A DNA stretch of 64,000 bases, taken from Vitellaria paradoxa (lineage: Eukaryota; Streptophyta; Magnoliopsida; Ericales; Sapotaceae). Of the stretch, positions 62,593 through 64,000 are shown piece after piece. The notes below the pieces were generated by a model that saw only the letters and a list, made by a program, of their open reading frames with translations, did no database searches and was not told the DNA's origin. The first letter of the stretch is position 1. Each line of letters opens with the position of its first letter. The position numbers were made by a program, and so were the translations under genes. The DNA is taken from the NCBI GenBank assembly GCA_019916065.1, contig CM034239.1, positions 47,319,812 through 47,383,811 of the forward strand, read 5' to 3'.

Positions 62593-64000
62593 CAAAAATA
62601 TATTTTGGATTTTAATTTTTGAAAATCAACGGCCTAGATCGAAGGTGGAAAAAATAGATCCAACGGCTCTCCAGTATCGATGCTACACATTTTGACAGTG
62701 CCCAACGTGGCAATGACGCGTGGAGGGCAAGTGAAACAGCTGTGGCCTTTCGCCATACCTCTATAATTAATGCACCGCGTGAGTAATAAAGGCGCGTCCC
62801 ATCCACTCCATAGAGCCTTTTCGGGATTAGGAGCACTTGATCCCAAAAAAAAAATCACCCGACTGATCACGTTCATTGTAGATTCCTTTCGACCTTCTTC
62901 GTTGACCGAAGGAATCAGGGGAATCTGATAGTGAAGTGATTACACTTGAAAAGTATAATTACAAACTCCACATTTTGATACTCATTGATACATTTAAGTA
63001 GTTAATTTCAGAGTTTTATCATTATTTTATTATTTATAGTATTTATTCTCTTAATTGTAGGTAAAAGGGTAAAATAAGTGAGATTAGTAGTGTTGAAAGT
63101 GGTTTCCGAGGAAGAAAAAATGGTCCAAAGTTCAAGATAGTTGAAGTGGTATGCAGCTGAAGTTCTAGCTTGACACCATATCAGTATTTTAATCATAACT
63201 TTTCACTCACAACTCAGATTGACCTGATTCTTTTTGGGTTGGAAAGAAGACTCAAAGGGTTACAACTTTTGTGTTTTAGCCAAAGCCTGAATCGATCATT
63301 TTCTAGATCAAAATCGCATTGGAATTTGAGGACAGAAACCTGTCACAAGCAGCAAACGAGAAGCAGAACTTGAAGAACAAAGTTTCTGTGGTCTGGACCC
63401 CCTGCCAGATGGTCCGGACCACAGTGTGTTATGTGCGCGCGACTTAACTCCGTCTTTTAGGGTTTTCTTTGCAACTTCTTTATAACATCTGCTACATGGC
63501 CGACCAAAAGGAGAGCCCTAGTTTTAGTTTTACATACTTTAGGAGAATTTTTTCATACTTTTCAAATACTTTTGAGAGTTTTAGAATAGTTTTTAGGGAG
63601 TTTTTAATATTTTGCTTCGTTTATGGAGATTTTGGAAGTTTGTTTGTTCTTTGCTGCACTACTCTTTCATTACGTAGTTTCAGAGTTACTTTCCATGTAA
63701 GTTGATTTTCCTTTCATTAATTTAATATATGATTTATTGTTCTCAAGTGGTAGATCGAATGTTTATGCTTACGTTTATTGCTTTCATTTTGTTTAAAATC
63801 ATGTTAAAATAAAACCCTAGTTCTTGGTTCAACGAATCAAGAATGGGTAGTTCACAAAAAATCTTGAGATGTTCGTAGACCCTTCACATGGGTTGTGAGA
63901 GCTCATGCGTAACCATGTTAAAATCTATTTTAACTTGTTTCGAAAATATTCGAAACCGAAAATCTTTAACCATACTCATTTGAAGTCACTGGTATGGGTT
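62593..64000. other. Retroelement-like flank and unclassified DNA
   Basis: 62,593-62,880 looks like the promoter-distal or LTR part of the gypsy-type unit. 62,930-64,000 shows no gene I recognise; short frames lack domains. A strong hairpin lies at 63,386-63,424. Confidence 0.4.
63386..63424. repeat. 14-bp inverted repeat (hairpin)
   Basis: CTGTGGTCTGGACC is followed after 11 nt by GGTCCGGACCACAG. All pairs form with a single T-G wobble. It lies in unclassified, probably repeat-derived DNA. Confidence 0.85.

Overview
This is nuclear DNA of a flowering plant, most likely a core eudicot. Genes have GT-AG introns, intergenic DNA is very AT-rich, and there is a plant-type mix of Copia, Gypsy, CACTA, Helitron-like, MITE-like and SINE-like sequence. 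The species cannot be fixed from sequence alone.

Positions 1 to about 43,560 are a locally duplicated UGT85-type glycosyltransferase cluster, all on the minus strand. One ancestral module, a decayed UGT followed by a second UGT plus flanks, is present three times. Module 1 (1-12,196) carries psi-A (1879-3330) and psi-B (3989-6257). Module 2 (about 20,690-29,560) carries psi-C (23,628-25,015) and an intact gene of 486 codons (26,214-28,325). Module 3 (about 29,560-43,560) carries psi-E (31,611-33,075) and an intact gene of 483 codons (33,737-37,752). A fourth, flank-only relic lies at 14,100-14,548 plus 18,795-19,080. Because the copies align, several transposon insertions can be placed against an uninterrupted paralogous site. 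These are a 1774-bp CACTA element in the intron of the module 3 gene (3-bp duplication ACA), a solo LTR in module 1, a Helitron-like 4.2-kb insertion in the relic, and a MITE in module 3.

From 42,330 to 64,000 the DNA is ordinary single-copy genes interrupted by retroelements: a five-exon plastid-targeted SnoaL/NTF2-like gene (42,330-45,927, +); an E-class PPR gene split by one in-frame TAG (48,173-50,413, -); a complete but dead Copia element with 485-bp LTRs and a TTTAT duplication (50,945-58,100, -); the last two exons of a DUF506/PDDEXK_6 gene (58,341-59,686, -); and a decayed 'transposase (putative) gypsy type' gene with its promoter region (about 61,080-62,600, -).

Functionally, the two intact UGTs should be soluble UDP-sugar-dependent glycosyltransferases of small lipophilic acceptors. 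Their acceptors cannot be read from sequence. I saw no new enzymatic or defence system. The most informative content is the birth-and-death history of the UGT array and the transposon insertions it resolves.
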